NCBI GenBank assembly: GCA_038234715.1
Contig: JBBQTD010000005.1
Location: 62,001 to 126,000 of the forward strand
Length of the DNA stretch: 64,000 nucleotides
DNA from: SZAS-103 sp038234715
Lineage (GTDB): Bacteria; Pseudomonadota; Gammaproteobacteria; Xanthomonadales; Xanthomonadaceae
Direction: 5' to 3'
Within the stretch, counting starts at the first letter, position 1. Each line of letters starts with the position of its first letter. Both the position numbers and the translations under genes were made by a program. Shown one piece after another: positions 54,868 to 63,898 of this stretch. The notes under the pieces are model-generated. The model was not told where the DNA came from, did not search any database, and worked only from the letters and a program-made list of their open reading frames with translations.

Positions 54868-57456
54868 ATGCCGTCCGCCCAACCACCGCCCGCCCAACCA
54901 CCGCCCGCCGAACCACTGTCCGCCGAACCACTGTCCGCCCAACCACTGCTAGACCAACCACTCTCCGCCGCTGCAGCGCCGTCGTTCCGGGCCCACAAGT
55001 TCGGTGGCAGCAGCGTTGCCGATGCGCCGTGCTATCGCAACGTCGAGGTGCTGTTGCACGCGCAGCCCGCGGCGCCGCAGGTCGTGGTCGTGTCGGCGAT
55101 GCGCGGCGTCACCGATGCACTGGTCGCCCTTGCGGCCGACGCCTGCGCGCAACCGACGACACACGCACAATGGCTTGCGCTGCGACAGCAGCACCTGGAT
55201 GCGGGTGCCGCACTGGATCCGGATGCCGTGCACGGTCTGGATGCATGGCTGAGGCTTGAGTTCGATGCATTGCATGCTCAGCTGGAGCGACTTGCCGCGA
55301 AACCCGATGCGACCGCCGCGCAAATCCAGGGGCTTGGTGAAGTGTGGTCGTCGCGCCTGCTGCAAGCGGCCCTTGGCGGCGAGGCTGGCGGCTGGGCCCA
55401 GCTCGACGCGCGCGACGTGCTGGTCGTGCATCCGGGCGAGCTGGGCATCGCGGTCGACTGGGAGAGCAGCCGTGAGCGGCTCGCCGCATGGCGCACCTCC
55501 CACGCACAACCCAATGTCGTCGTCACCGGATTCGTGGCACGCGACATGCGCGGTCGGGCCACCACGCTCGGCCGCAACGGCAGCGACTATTCCGGAGCGA
55601 TCTTCGCCACCCTGTTCGAAGCGAGCGAGCTGACCATCTGGACCGATGTCGACGGCGTGCTCAGCGCGGATCCGCAGCTGGTGCCGGATGCGGTGTGCCT
55701 TGCTTCGATCTCGTACGCAGAAGCCTGCGAACTGGCGTATTTCGGCGCGAGGGTGCTGCATCCGCAGACGATGGCGCCGGCGATGCAACGCGGCATGCCG
55801 ATCCGCATCCGCAACACGCTCAATCCCGCGGCGCCTGGCACCTTGATCGCAGCCACCTCGGCAGCTGCCGAATCGCAGGTGAAAGGGCTGACCCTGGTTG
55901 ACCAGCTGGCCGTCCTGGAACTCACCGGGGCCGGGCTGATCGGCGTGCCGGGAACCGCCGAACGCATGTTCGCGGCGCTGCACGCGGCAGGTGTCTCGGT
56001 CACGATGATCTCGCAGGGATCGAGCGAGCATTCCATCTGCTGCGTGGTGAGGGCCGCGCAGGCCGAACTCGCCCGCGCCTCGGTCACCAGGGCGTTCGCC
56101 GATGCGATCGTCGACGGCCAGGTGGAAGGCGTGCGCATCACCCCGGACATCGCCGTGCTCGCGGCGGTTGGCGATGGCATGGTGGGCACGCCGGGCGTGT
56201 CTGCACGCCTGTTCGCTGGACTCGCGCAGGCGCGCGTGAACATCCGCGCAATCGCGCAGGGAGCGAGCGAACGCAACATCTCGGTCGCCATCGCCTCGGG
56301 CGATGCCAAACGCGCATTGCGCGCGGCGCACACGGCGTTCTGGTTGTCGCCGCAGACACTGTCGGTCGGGCTGATCGGGCCGGGCAAGGTCGGGCGTGCA
56401 CTGCTAGCGCAACTCGCCGATGCATTGCCGCGCTTGACTGGCGCATCGCAAACGAAATCCAAAGGCCTCGACTTGCGTCTGCGCGCAATCGCGAACAGTC
56501 AGCGCATGCACCTGGAAAGCAAACGGCTTGCGCCGCTTGATGCCGTTGAGGCACTACAGTTGTCCGGCCTGAACATCGATCTCGAACGTTTCGGCGCACA
56601 CGTCCGCGCCGAGCATCTGCCGCATGCGCTGATCGTCGATTGTAGCGGCAGCGACGAGGTTGCTTCGTGTTATGCGCGTTGGCTCGCAGCCGGCATCCAC
56701 ATCGTTACCGCGAACAAGCACGCGGGCAGCGGCGACTGGGCGCGCTACCAGGCGATCGCAGCGGCCAAGCGCAACGGCGGGAATTTCCGCTACGAAGCGA
56801 CCGTCGGCGCAGGGTTGCCGGTGATCCAGACGCTGCGCTCGCTGCTCGACACCGGCGACGAACTCACCACGATCGAAGGCGTGCTGTCAGGCACGCTGGC
56901 GTGGCTGTTCAATCGGTTCGATGGCTCCGTGCCGTTTTCGACCCTGGTGCGCGAGGCGCATGCACTCGGTTACACCGAGCCCGATCCACGCGACGACCTT
57001 TCAGGCACCGATGTCGCGCGCAAACTGGTCATCCTCGCGCGCGAAGCGGGTCGCACGCTGTCGCTGCAGGATGTGGAGGTCGAAAGCCTGGTGCCGGATA
57101 ACCTGCGGGAGGCAACGCAGGAGCAGTTCATGCAACGCCTGGACGAACTCGATGCACCCATGCAAGCCCGCCTCGACCAGGCGAGGCAAAAGGGTCGCAG
57201 CCTGCGTTACCTTGCCCAACTCGGCGCGATGGGAGACGGCGGCAACGGTCGCGCGCGCGTCGGAGTGGTGATGCCGGAACCAGGCCACGCGAGCCTGCAC
57301 AGCCGCCTCACCGACAACCTGATCCAGTTCCGGACGCGCCGGTATGCCGACAATCCGCTGGTCGTGCAAGGACCCGGCGCCGGCCCAGACGTCACAGCGG
57401 CTGGCGTGTTCGGCGATGTGCTTGCAATTGCGCAGGCGCTGGGAGCGCGACTTTGA
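54868..57456 (+). CDS. thrA: Bifunctional aspartate kinase/homoserine dehydrogenase I
   Basis: 862 residues. Aspartate kinase domain starts AHKFGGSSVADA (about residue 42) and includes TLGRNGSDYSGAIFATLFEA; two ACT-type regulatory domains follow (about 350-500, GVSVTMISQGSSEHSICCVV and VNIRAIAQGASERNISVAI), then homoserine dehydrogenase (VGLIGPGKVGRALLAQL, NKHAGSGDW). It catalyses the first and third steps of the threonine pathway. The 34 N-terminal residues are an unusual Pro/Ala repeat. AGGAG precedes ATG 54868 by 8 bp. It overlaps thrB. Confidence 0.96.
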   Translation: MPSAQPPPAQPPPAEPLSAEPLSAQPLLDQPLSAAAAPSFRAHKFGGSSVADAPCYRNVEVLLHAQPAAPQVVVVSAMRGVTDALVALAADACAQPTTHAQWLALRQQHLDAGAALDPDAVHGLDAWLRLEFDALHAQLERLAAKPDATAAQIQGLGEVWSSRLLQAALGGEAGGWAQLDARDVLVVHPGELGIAVDWESSRERLAAWRTSHAQPNVVVTGFVARDMRGRATTLGRNGSDYSGAIFATLFEASELTIWTDVDGVLSADPQLVPDAVCLASISYAEACELAYFGARVLHPQTMAPAMQRGMPIRIRNTLNPAAPGTLIAATSAAAESQVKGLTLVDQLAVLELTGAGLIGVPGTAERMFAALHAAGVSVTMISQGSSEHSICCVVRAAQAELARASVTRAFADAIVDGQVEGVRITPDIAVLAAVGDGMVGTPGVSARLFAGLAQARVNIRAIAQGASERNISVAIASGDAKRALRAAHTAFWLSPQTLSVGLIGPGKVGRALLAQLADALPRLTGASQTKSKGLDLRLRAIANSQRMHLESKRLAPLDAVEALQLSGLNIDLERFGAHVRAEHLPHALIVDCSGSDEVASCYARWLAAGIHIVTANKHAGSGDWARYQAIAAAKRNGGNFRYEATVGAGLPVIQTLRSLLDTGDELTTIEGVLSGTLAWLFNRFDGSVPFSTLVREAHALGYTEPDPRDDLSGTDVARKLVILAREAGRTLSLQDVEVESLVPDNLREATQEQFMQRLDELDAPMQARLDQARQKGRSLRYLAQLGAMGDGGNGRARVGVVMPEPGHASLHSRLTDNLIQFRTRRYADNPLVVQGPGAGPDVTAAGVFGDVLAIAQALGARL
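54874..54969 (+). repeat. 15-bp in-frame tandem repeat at the thrA 5' end
   Basis: Six imperfect 15-bp units plus a partial one encode the pentapeptide pattern S/P-A-Q/E-P-P/L. The repeat precedes the first conserved kinase strand, so it can change length without disturbing the enzyme core. Confidence 0.85.
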
Positions 57457-58430
57457 ATGCGATCGAAAACCACGAAGTGAAGGCGTTCGCACCGGCCAGC
57501 GTCGGCAATATCGGCGTCGGGTTCGATCTGCTTGGGCACGCGATCGTCGGCGTGCGCGATGTGGCCATTGTGCGACGCATCGATGCACCCGTCGTGCGGA
57601 TCAGTGCGATCCGCGGAACCGCGCATGGCGCCGATACCCTTCCCTTCGAGGCCGCGCGCAATACTGCGGGTCACGCACTCGTGATGCTGCGTGAAAGCCT
57701 CGGCCTTGCGCACGGTTTCGAGCTGGAACTTGAGAAGGGCATTCCGCTCGGCTCTGGCCTGGGGGGTTCGGCAGCCTCGTGCGTTGCTGCATTGATCGCG
57801 GCGAATGCGCTGCTCGACATGCCGTTGTCGCGCGCGGAGCTGTATCCATTCGCGCTCGACGGCGAATCGGTCTCCAGCGGCAGCCGCCATGGCGACAATG
57901 TCGCACCGATGTTGCTGGGCGGCGTGGTACTCGCCACAGCCTCGCGGATGATTCCGCTGGATGCAGCGCCATTCCTGCACTGTGTTGTCGTCCACCCGGA
58001 ACAGGTGCTGGAAACACGTCGCGCGCGTGCGATGCTGACCGACCCGTATCCCTTGTCGGTGGTGGTCGAGCAGAGCGCGCACCTCGCGTTGTTCCTGACC
58101 GGCCTGCAGCGCGGAGACGTTGAACTGATTCGCGCGGGCCTGATCGATCTGCTGGTCGAGCCGCGCCGAGCACCGCTGATTCCGGGTTTTGCACAGGTGA
58201 AAGCCGCCGCGCTGGATCACCACGCACTTGGCGCAAGCATTTCCGGCGGAGGCCCCAGCGTGTTCGCTTGGTTCGCTTCGAAAGCCGAAGCCCAGACAGC
58301 TGCGCCAGCAATGCGCCGCGCGTTTGTCGACGCCGGGTTCGAGGCGCAGGCTTATGTGTCACCGGTAGTGGGGCCGCGCGCGGACGTGATCGCTGGTGAC
58401 GCCGCCACGTCTGCCACGGTGCAACCATGA
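57453..58430 (+). CDS. thrB: Homoserine kinase
   Basis: 325 residues, GHMP-kinase family: VKAFAPASVGNIGVGFDLLG at the start, ATP-binding PLGSGLGGSAASCVAALIAA and C-terminal LGASISGGGPSVFAW. It phosphorylates homoserine. The frame begins with TTG at 57453 overlapping the thrA stop (TTGA), a rare start codon that fits translational coupling; the nearby ATG at 57457 is out of frame. It overlaps thrC by ATGA. Confidence 0.95.
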   Translation: MNAIENHEVKAFAPASVGNIGVGFDLLGHAIVGVRDVAIVRRIDAPVVRISAIRGTAHGADTLPFEAARNTAGHALVMLRESLGLAHGFELELEKGIPLGSGLGGSAASCVAALIAANALLDMPLSRAELYPFALDGESVSSGSRHGDNVAPMLLGGVVLATASRMIPLDAAPFLHCVVVHPEQVLETRRARAMLTDPYPLSVVVEQSAHLALFLTGLQRGDVELIRAGLIDLLVEPRRAPLIPGFAQVKAAALDHHALGASISGGGPSVFAWFASKAEAQTAAPAMRRAFVDAGFEAQAYVSPVVGPRADVIAGDAATSATVQP

Positions 58431-59728
58431 AGTTCGTCAGCACGCGCTCGCGCAGCAGCGCGGTCGGCGTCGATGCTGCGCTGCTTGCCGGCCTCGCGCC
58501 GGATGGTGGGTTGTACGTACCCGAACGCATCCCCAGGGTCGCTTCAATTGCACCCCAGGGCGATCTGGCAAGCACCGCGCAGGTCGTCCTTGCACCCTAC
58601 TTCGTGGACTCGGCGTTGTACGAACGGCTCGGCGGGCTGTGCGCACACGCATTCGCGTTTCCTGCGCCACTGCGGCCTTTGCATGGCGCGGGCGATTGGG
58701 TGCTGGAGTTGTTCCACGGCCCCACTGCCGCGTTCAAGGACTACGCCGCAGGTTTCCTTGCCGAGGCGCTTGCCGCATTGCGACAGCCAGGCGCAGCACC
58801 GACGACGATCATGGTTGCCACCTCCGGCGACACCGGCGCAGCAGTCGCAGCCGCGTTCCACCGACGCGCGGGTTTCAACGTGGTGATCCTGTATCCGGAC
58901 GGCCGCGTATCGCCGCGCCAGGCACACGGGCTCGGCTGCTGGGGCGACAACCTGCGTGCCTTCCGCGTCGCGGGCAGCTTCGACGATTGCCAGAAGCTCG
59001 CCAAGCAGGCACTGAACGACGAGGAACTGCGGCGCAGCATGCCGCTCAGTTCCGCCAACAGCATCAGCATCGGTCGCCTGCTGCCGCAAGTCACCTATTA
59101 CGCGTATGCGGCAACGCAGTTTCTTGCAACGCACGGCGCGCCGCTGAACTTCATCGTGCCGACCGGCAACCTCGGCAACGCCTGCGCGGCCTTGCTGGGC
59201 AAGCGGATGGGCCTGCCAATTGGCGAACTCGTGCTCGCGACGAATGCCAACGATGTGCTTCCCCGTTACTTCGCAGGTGGCGCCTACGCACCGCAAGCCA
59301 CGCGCGCGACACTCGCAAACGCGATGGATGTTGGGGCGCCAAGCAATTTCGAGCGGCTGCAGTACTGGCACGAAGGCGACGCCGAACTGCGCAGCGCGTT
59401 GCGTGCACGCAGCGTCGACGACGGGGTGATCGCCGAGACGATCCGCGGTGCCGAGCAACGCCATGGAATCGTTCCGTGTCCGCACACCGCAACGGCCTTG
59501 CACGTCCTGGAAGGCCTGCGCGCGGCAGGCGATACGCGACCTTTTGCGATTGTCGCGACCGCGCATCCGGCGAAATTCGAGACCATCGTCGAGCCGCTGG
59601 TCGGGCATCGTGTCGAACCGCCGATGGCGCTTGCGCAGTGCCTTGCACGCCCGTCATTCGCCGAGCATCTGCACGCGGATTACCAGGTCCTGCGGATGCG
59701 ACTGCAGGAACCGGCAGCCTGCTGGTGA
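58427..59728 (+). CDS. thrC: Threonine synthase
   Basis: 433 residues of the longer gamma-proteobacterial type. N-terminal APDGGLYVPERIP, PLP lysine in FHGPTAAFKDYAAGF, TSGDTGAAVAAAF and the phosphate-binding VPTGNLGNACAALLG are all present. It converts phosphohomoserine to threonine, completing the pathway. The operon thrA-thrB-thrC is joined by overlaps at both junctions. A tandem repeat array follows. Confidence 0.96.
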   Translation: MKFVSTRSRSSAVGVDAALLAGLAPDGGLYVPERIPRVASIAPQGDLASTAQVVLAPYFVDSALYERLGGLCAHAFAFPAPLRPLHGAGDWVLELFHGPTAAFKDYAAGFLAEALAALRQPGAAPTTIMVATSGDTGAAVAAAFHRRAGFNVVILYPDGRVSPRQAHGLGCWGDNLRAFRVAGSFDDCQKLAKQALNDEELRRSMPLSSANSISIGRLLPQVTYYAYAATQFLATHGAPLNFIVPTGNLGNACAALLGKRMGLPIGELVLATNANDVLPRYFAGGAYAPQATRATLANAMDVGAPSNFERLQYWHEGDAELRSALRARSVDDGVIAETIRGAEQRHGIVPCPHTATALHVLEGLRAAGDTRPFAIVATAHPAKFETIVEPLVGHRVEPPMALAQCLARPSFAEHLHADYQVLRMRLQEPAACW

Positions 59729-59819
59729 GCCGCCGCTGCGAATGCGAGCTGTCTGCTGTCGACACGACTGAAGAACCTCGGGCTCGAAACCCGGATGACC
59801 GATGGAATGACCCGATGGC

Positions 59820-60470
59820 ATGCGGGCCGTTGGACTGTTTCCCCTGACCCAACCGACCGCGCGGCTGTTCAGGCAATCCTTTCATTCGGCCTTGAAGGAC
59901 GCGACGTCGGCCATAAAATCCTTCACGACGGTGAAGGCCGTTGTGATGTCGGTCCAGAAATCCTTCACGACGGTAAAGGCCGTTGTGACGTCGGTCGAGA
60001 CATGCTTCACGACGGTGAAGGCCGTTGTGACGTCGGTCGAGACATCCTTCACGACGGTGAAGGCCGTTGTGACGATGGTCGAGACATCCTTCACGACGGT
60101 AAAGACCGTTGTGACGACGCTCGAGACATCCTTCACGACGGTAAAGACCGTTGTGACGACGTCCGAGACATCCTTCGCGTCGGTGAAGACCGTTGTGATG
60201 TCGGTCGAGATATCCTTCACGTCGGTGAAATCCGATACGGTATCGGTCGACGCAGTCGGGGGCCTATCGGATGGAGTCGGGACGGCAGATCAGCGAAACG
60301 ATGCATTGATCCTGGCGAGCGCCCCGGCGCCGGGGCACAACTCCGCGAGGCCCAGCTTGTTGAACGCTGTCGGCACCGTGTTCAGGTGCGCATGCAGATC
60401 GCGTGGTTCAGGGTCGAGGTACAACAGCCCGGTCGCCACTTCCCCCTGCGCCTCGCGCGCATGCACGTAG
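59820..60470 (+). CDS. Possible repeat protein encoded by the 42-bp array (doubtful)
   Basis: From ATG 59820 this frame reads 14-residue units such as SFTTVKAVVTSVETSF, a two-heptad amphipathic pattern, also visible in the degenerate first unit (SFHSALKDATSAIK). It could be a small coiled-coil or phasin-like protein. Against it: the frame continues to 60470, 180 bp antisense over korB; two other frames across the array are open as well (for example 59882-60220 on the minus strand); and no ribosome-binding site is clear. Confidence 0.35.
   Translation: MRAVGLFPLTQPTARLFRQSFHSALKDATSAIKSFTTVKAVVMSVQKSFTTVKAVVTSVETCFTTVKAVVTSVETSFTTVKAVVTMVETSFTTVKTVVTTLETSFTTVKTVVTTSETSFASVKTVVMSVEISFTSVKSDTVSVDAVGGLSDGVGTADQRNDALILASAPAPGHNSARPSLLNAVGTVFRCACRSRGSGSRYNSPVATSPCASRACT
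59877..60254. repeat. 42-bp tandem repeat array, about nine units
   Basis: Units begin with TCCTTCACGACGG at 59919, 59961, 60003, 60045, 60087, 60129, 60171 and 60213, exactly 42 bp apart, plus a degenerate unit from 59877. The period is 14 codons. Most units contain a hairpin-capable CCTTCAC-GACG-GTGAAGG palindrome and an ACGG...CCGT inverted pair. There are no unique spacers, so it is not a CRISPR array. Confidence 0.95.
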
Positions 60471-61345
60471 TTCATCGCGGCGATGCGGTCGCGCGGATCG
60501 TAGTCGGCGCCGAGCTTGCGCAGGCGCAACATGCTGCCGTCGTGCTGCTCGACCTCAAGCAATTCGCCTTCGGCGAAATCGACCTTGATCTCGTCGCGGC
60601 AGGGCACGAAGTCGATGCGGTTCGCGGCCTCGTTGTGTTCGCGCACGTATTCGTAGCTCTTGGTGCTGCCGGCGTGGTTGTTGAACGCGACGCACGGGCT
60701 GATCACGTCGATGAAGGCCGCGCCCTGGTGGGCGATCGCGCCCTGGATCAGCGGCACCAGCTGCCGCTTGTCGCCGGAGAACCCGCGCGCGACGTAGGTC
60801 GCGCCAAGCTGAAGCGCGAGCCCCACCAGGTCGAGCGGCGAATCGGAATTGACCACGCCTTTCTTCGACACCGAGCCCTGGTCTGCGGTCGCCGAAAACT
60901 GGCCCTTGGTCAGCCCGTAAACGCCATTGTTCTCGACAATGTACACCATGTTCACGCCGCGTCGCAGCGCATGCACGAACTGGCCGATGCCAATCGATGC
61001 GGAATCGCCGTCGCCGGAAACGCCGAGGTACAGCAGTTCGCGATTTGCAAGGTTCGCACCGGTCAGCACCGACGGCATGCGCCCGTGCACGGTGTTGAAT
61101 CCATGCGAATTGCCCAGGAAATAGTCGGGCGTCTTCGAACTGCAACCGATGCCCGACAGTTTCGCCACGCGGTGCGGCTCGACATCCAGCTCCCAACAGG
61201 CCTGGATGATCGCGGCCGAAATCGAGTCATGGCCGCAGCCCGCGCACAGCGTGCTGATCTTGCCTTCGTAGTCGCGACGCGTGTACCCAACCTTGTTGCG
61301 GACAAGGGTCGGATGGTGCAGTTGCGGCTTGGCGAGGTAGGTCAT
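60290..61345 (-). CDS. korB: 2-oxoacid:ferredoxin oxidoreductase, beta subunit
   Basis: 351 residues with the thiamine-diphosphate-binding segment GDGDSASIGIGQFVHALRRG and nearby ENNGVYGLTKGQFSAT, and N-terminal Cys residues in STLCAGCGHDS for the iron-sulfur cluster. With KorA it oxidises 2-oxoglutarate (or another 2-oxoacid) to acyl-CoA, reducing ferredoxin. It starts 12 bp after the small membrane protein gene; last gene of this operon. Confidence 0.93.
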   Translation of the reverse strand: MTYLAKPQLHHPTLVRNKVGYTRRDYEGKISTLCAGCGHDSISAAIIQACWELDVEPHRVAKLSGIGCSSKTPDYFLGNSHGFNTVHGRMPSVLTGANLANRELLYLGVSGDGDSASIGIGQFVHALRRGVNMVYIVENNGVYGLTKGQFSATADQGSVSKKGVVNSDSPLDLVGLALQLGATYVARGFSGDKRQLVPLIQGAIAHQGAAFIDVISPCVAFNNHAGSTKSYEYVREHNEAANRIDFVPCRDEIKVDFAEGELLEVEQHDGSMLRLRKLGADYDPRDRIAAMNYVHAREAQGEVATGLLYLDPEPRDLHAHLNTVPTAFNKLGLAELCPGAGALARINASFR

Positions 61346-61357
61346 GTGCGGGATCCA

Positions 61358-61642
61358 TCAAGGACGTCGATTTGATGCGTCGACCGCGTAACCCAACAGG
61401 CCCGCCGCCACCAGCAGGCCCGTCATCGGCAAGATCAGCATCAGGATCGAGGATGCGCTCATGACCGACGCGGCGACAGCAAACGCGAGCCGGAACAGGA
61501 GCGAGATACCCTCTGCGGCGACGGCGAGCAGTAGCCACGGCGAGTGCGACTTCCACCACAGCAGGACCAGTGCGGCGAGCACGAGCACAGCGCCAAGCAC
61601 GCTGCACGACGCCTGCAGGGTCTGCATCATGTGCTGGTCCAT
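61358..61642 (-). CDS. Small membrane protein inserted between korA and korB
   Basis: 94 residues with three hydrophobic segments (CSVLGAVLVLAALVLLWW; LLLAVAAEGISLLFRLAFAV; MLILPMTGLLVAAGLLGYAV). Not recognised. AAGGAG lies 8 bp before ATG 61642, which overlaps the end of korA by 16 bp; a second ATG at 61630 would overlap as ATGA. Its placement between two subunits of one enzyme suggests a membrane link for the oxidoreductase. Confidence 0.78.
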   Translation of the reverse strand: MDQHMMQTLQASCSVLGAVLVLAALVLLWWKSHSPWLLLAVAAEGISLLFRLAFAVAASVMSASSILMLILPMTGLLVAAGLLGYAVDASNRRP

Positions 61643-63513
61643 ATGCGCTCTCCTTCCGCCATCGGGCGGCTCGTGCCTGGCTGGATATTTCCCGGCGTTG
61701 GCGCGTGCCTGCGCCGCATCGACCCGCTGATCGCACCCACGATAAAGCGTGCGGTGATCGGCGTGCCATCAAAATGCAGCACCGACACCAGCTTCGCCGG
61801 GTCGATTCCGAATTCGTTGACCAGCAGGCTCTTCATCTGCGCATCGCGATTCTGCTCGACCACGAACACGGTGCCGTGTGCGGCGACGAAATCGGCTACC
61901 GAATCCGGAAACGGGAATGCGCGCAGGCGCAACGTATCGACGTGCAACCCATCGGCCTCCAGCATCTCGATCGCCTCTGCCATCGCCGGGCTCGTGGAAC
62001 CGAAATAGATTGCGCCCTCGCGCGTTGGCTGCGCAGCCGTTCGCACGACAGGCTGCGGCACCAGCGCCTTGGCGGCGTCGAACTTCTTCAGCAGCCGCTC
62101 GACGTTGACAATGTAGTCGGTGCCTTTCTCGGAATACCGCGCATAGGTATCGCGGGTGGTGCCGCGGGTGAAGAACCCGCCGCGCGTGGGATGCGTGCCG
62201 GGATAGGTGCGGTACGCAATGCCGTCGCCATCCACGTCGAGGTAACGCCCGAAGTCGCGTCCCGCCTCGAGTTCTTCGTTGGTCATGACCTTGCCGCGAT
62301 CGTAGCTGCGCGTGTCGTCCCATTCGAACGGCGCGCACAGGCGCTGGTTCATGCCGATATCGAGGTCGGTAAGCACGAAGATTGGCGTCTGCAGGCGGTC
62401 GGCAAGATCGAGCGCGGCCGCGGCGAAATCGAAACACTCGCGGGGATCCTCCGGCAGCAAGAGGACATGCTTGGTGTCGCCGTGCGACGCGTAGGCGCAA
62501 CTGAGGATATCGGCCTGCTGGGTGCGCGTGGGCATGCCGGTGGACGGACCACCGCGCTGGACATCGATCAGGGTCACCGGGATCTCGGCGAAGTATGCAA
62601 GCCCGATAAATTCCGTCATCAGCGAAATGCCCGGGCCTGATGTGGTGGTGAATGCGCGCGCACCGTTCCACCCCGCTCCGACTACCATTCCGATCGACGC
62701 GATCTCGTCCTCGGCCTGCACGATTGCGTAGCGGCTGCGGCCATCGGCATCCTTGCGCAGCTTCATGCAATATTTCTCGAACGCCTCGGCGCACGATGAT
62801 GAGGGCGTGATCGGATACCACGCACAGACCGTCGCGCCGCCGTAAACGCAACCTAGCGCCGCCGCGACATTGCCGTCGACGAAGATCTTGTCGCCGACGT
62901 TATCGGCGCGCTGGATCCTGAGGCCGATGGGCAACATGATGTTTTCGCTGGCATGGCTGCGACCAAGGTGCAGCGCCTCCCTGTTGGCGACAAGCAGCTT
63001 CTCCTTGTCGCGATACTGCTCGCCGACCAGCTCTTCGATGACGTCGGCCTCGATGCCCAGCAGTTCGGACAATGCGCCGACGTACATGATGTTCTTGAAC
63101 AACTGGCGCTGCCGCGGATCGCTGTAGGTCACGTTGCAGATCGCGGTGAGCGGCATGCCGAGCACGGTGATGTCGTCGCGGAACTTCGACTTCGGCAGCG
63201 GCTTCGAATTGTCGTAGAACAGATAGCCGCCCGGTTCGATTTCGGCGAGATCCGCGGCCCAGGTCTGCGGATTCATCGCGACCATCAGGTCCACGCCGCC
63301 GCGCCGACCGAGCCATCCGCGTTCGTTGACGCGCACCTCGTACCAGGTCGGCAATCCCTGGATGTTCGACGGAAAGATGTTGCGCGGCGACACCGGTACG
63401 CCCATGCGCAGGATCGCCTTCGCGAACAGCTCGTTTGCGGACGCCGACCCCGAGCCATTGACGTTGGCGAACTTGATGACGAAGTCGTTGGTGGCTGTGA
63501 TTGAAGATGTCAT
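61627..63513 (-). CDS. korA: 2-oxoacid:ferredoxin oxidoreductase, fused gamma-alpha subunit
   Basis: 628 residues. The N-terminal 190 residues form the gamma domain (NVNGSGSASANELFAKAILR, GGVDLMVAMNPQTW); the rest is the alpha subunit (YPITPSSSCAEAF, TTTSGPGISLMTEFIGLAYF, GGPSTGMPTRTQQADI). The fusion order is normal for this enzyme type. ATG 63513 overlaps the stop of the upstream unknown gene (ATGA). Likely used for anaerobic or microaerobic 2-oxoglutarate oxidation, or in reverse. Confidence 0.93.
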   Translation of the reverse strand: MTSSITATNDFVIKFANVNGSGSASANELFAKAILRMGVPVSPRNIFPSNIQGLPTWYEVRVNERGWLGRRGGVDLMVAMNPQTWAADLAEIEPGGYLFYDNSKPLPKSKFRDDITVLGMPLTAICNVTYSDPRQRQLFKNIMYVGALSELLGIEADVIEELVGEQYRDKEKLLVANREALHLGRSHASENIMLPIGLRIQRADNVGDKIFVDGNVAAALGCVYGGATVCAWYPITPSSSCAEAFEKYCMKLRKDADGRSRYAIVQAEDEIASIGMVVGAGWNGARAFTTTSGPGISLMTEFIGLAYFAEIPVTLIDVQRGGPSTGMPTRTQQADILSCAYASHGDTKHVLLLPEDPRECFDFAAAALDLADRLQTPIFVLTDLDIGMNQRLCAPFEWDDTRSYDRGKVMTNEELEAGRDFGRYLDVDGDGIAYRTYPGTHPTRGGFFTRGTTRDTYARYSEKGTDYIVNVERLLKKFDAAKALVPQPVVRTAAQPTREGAIYFGSTSPAMAEAIEMLEADGLHVDTLRLRAFPFPDSVADFVAAHGTVFVVEQNRDAQMKSLLVNEFGIDPAKLVSVLHFDGTPITARFIVGAISGSMRRRHAPTPGNIQPGTSRPMAEGERIWTST

Positions 63514-63881
63514 TTTGCGGGGCTCTTTTCGAACAATTCCTCGTAACCCGTCGTCCAATAGGACTCGCCATTTCCGATGTTTTTCACTTTGACAGACGTC
63601 AAGATCGCATCAATGCCTTGAGTCTTGTCCCTGTCCACAATCTCGAAACTCGTGGTTCCGGAATATGGCTCCCCGTCATGTCCTCCGACTGATCTGTCGG
63701 GAGAAGAGCGCAAGCACTTTGGAAATACATTCTTCCCGCCACAGTAGTACATGAGAGCCTTTGACTTCATCCGAACATGTTCACCAACATAGAAGCCGTG
63801 AAAGTCGTGGTCGTTCAGCCGAGCAGAGGCACATGACGCAAGAACTTGCGCAGCCGTTGCCATCGTGACGATGTGGCCCAT
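63510..63881 (-). CDS. Unknown protein, possible lipoprotein, upstream of korA
   Basis: 123 residues from ATG 63881. The start MGHIVTMATAAQVLASCASA has a lipobox-like LASC but no basic n-region, so export is uncertain. The body is polar with conserved-looking GEPYSGTTSFEIVDRDKTQG and SYWTTGYEELFEKSP. Codon use is more AT-rich than neighbours. It is 17 bp after the partial gene and overlaps korA by ATGA, suggesting recent insertion into this operon or an accessory role. Confidence 0.55.
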   Translation of the reverse strand: MGHIVTMATAAQVLASCASARLNDHDFHGFYVGEHVRMKSKALMYYCGGKNVFPKCLRSSPDRSVGGHDGEPYSGTTSFEIVDRDKTQGIDAILTSVKVKNIGNGESYWTTGYEELFEKSPAK

Positions 63882-63898
63882 GAAACCCCGGCGAGGCC

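Noticed and set aside
59877..60254. Repeat array considered as CRISPR
   Set aside because: Units are contiguous and near-identical with no unique spacers, and no cas genes are present.
59795..61375. Very long open frame on the plus strand across the repeat array and korB
   Set aside because: It runs antisense to korB, which has clear family motifs. Long open antisense frames are common in GC-rich DNA.
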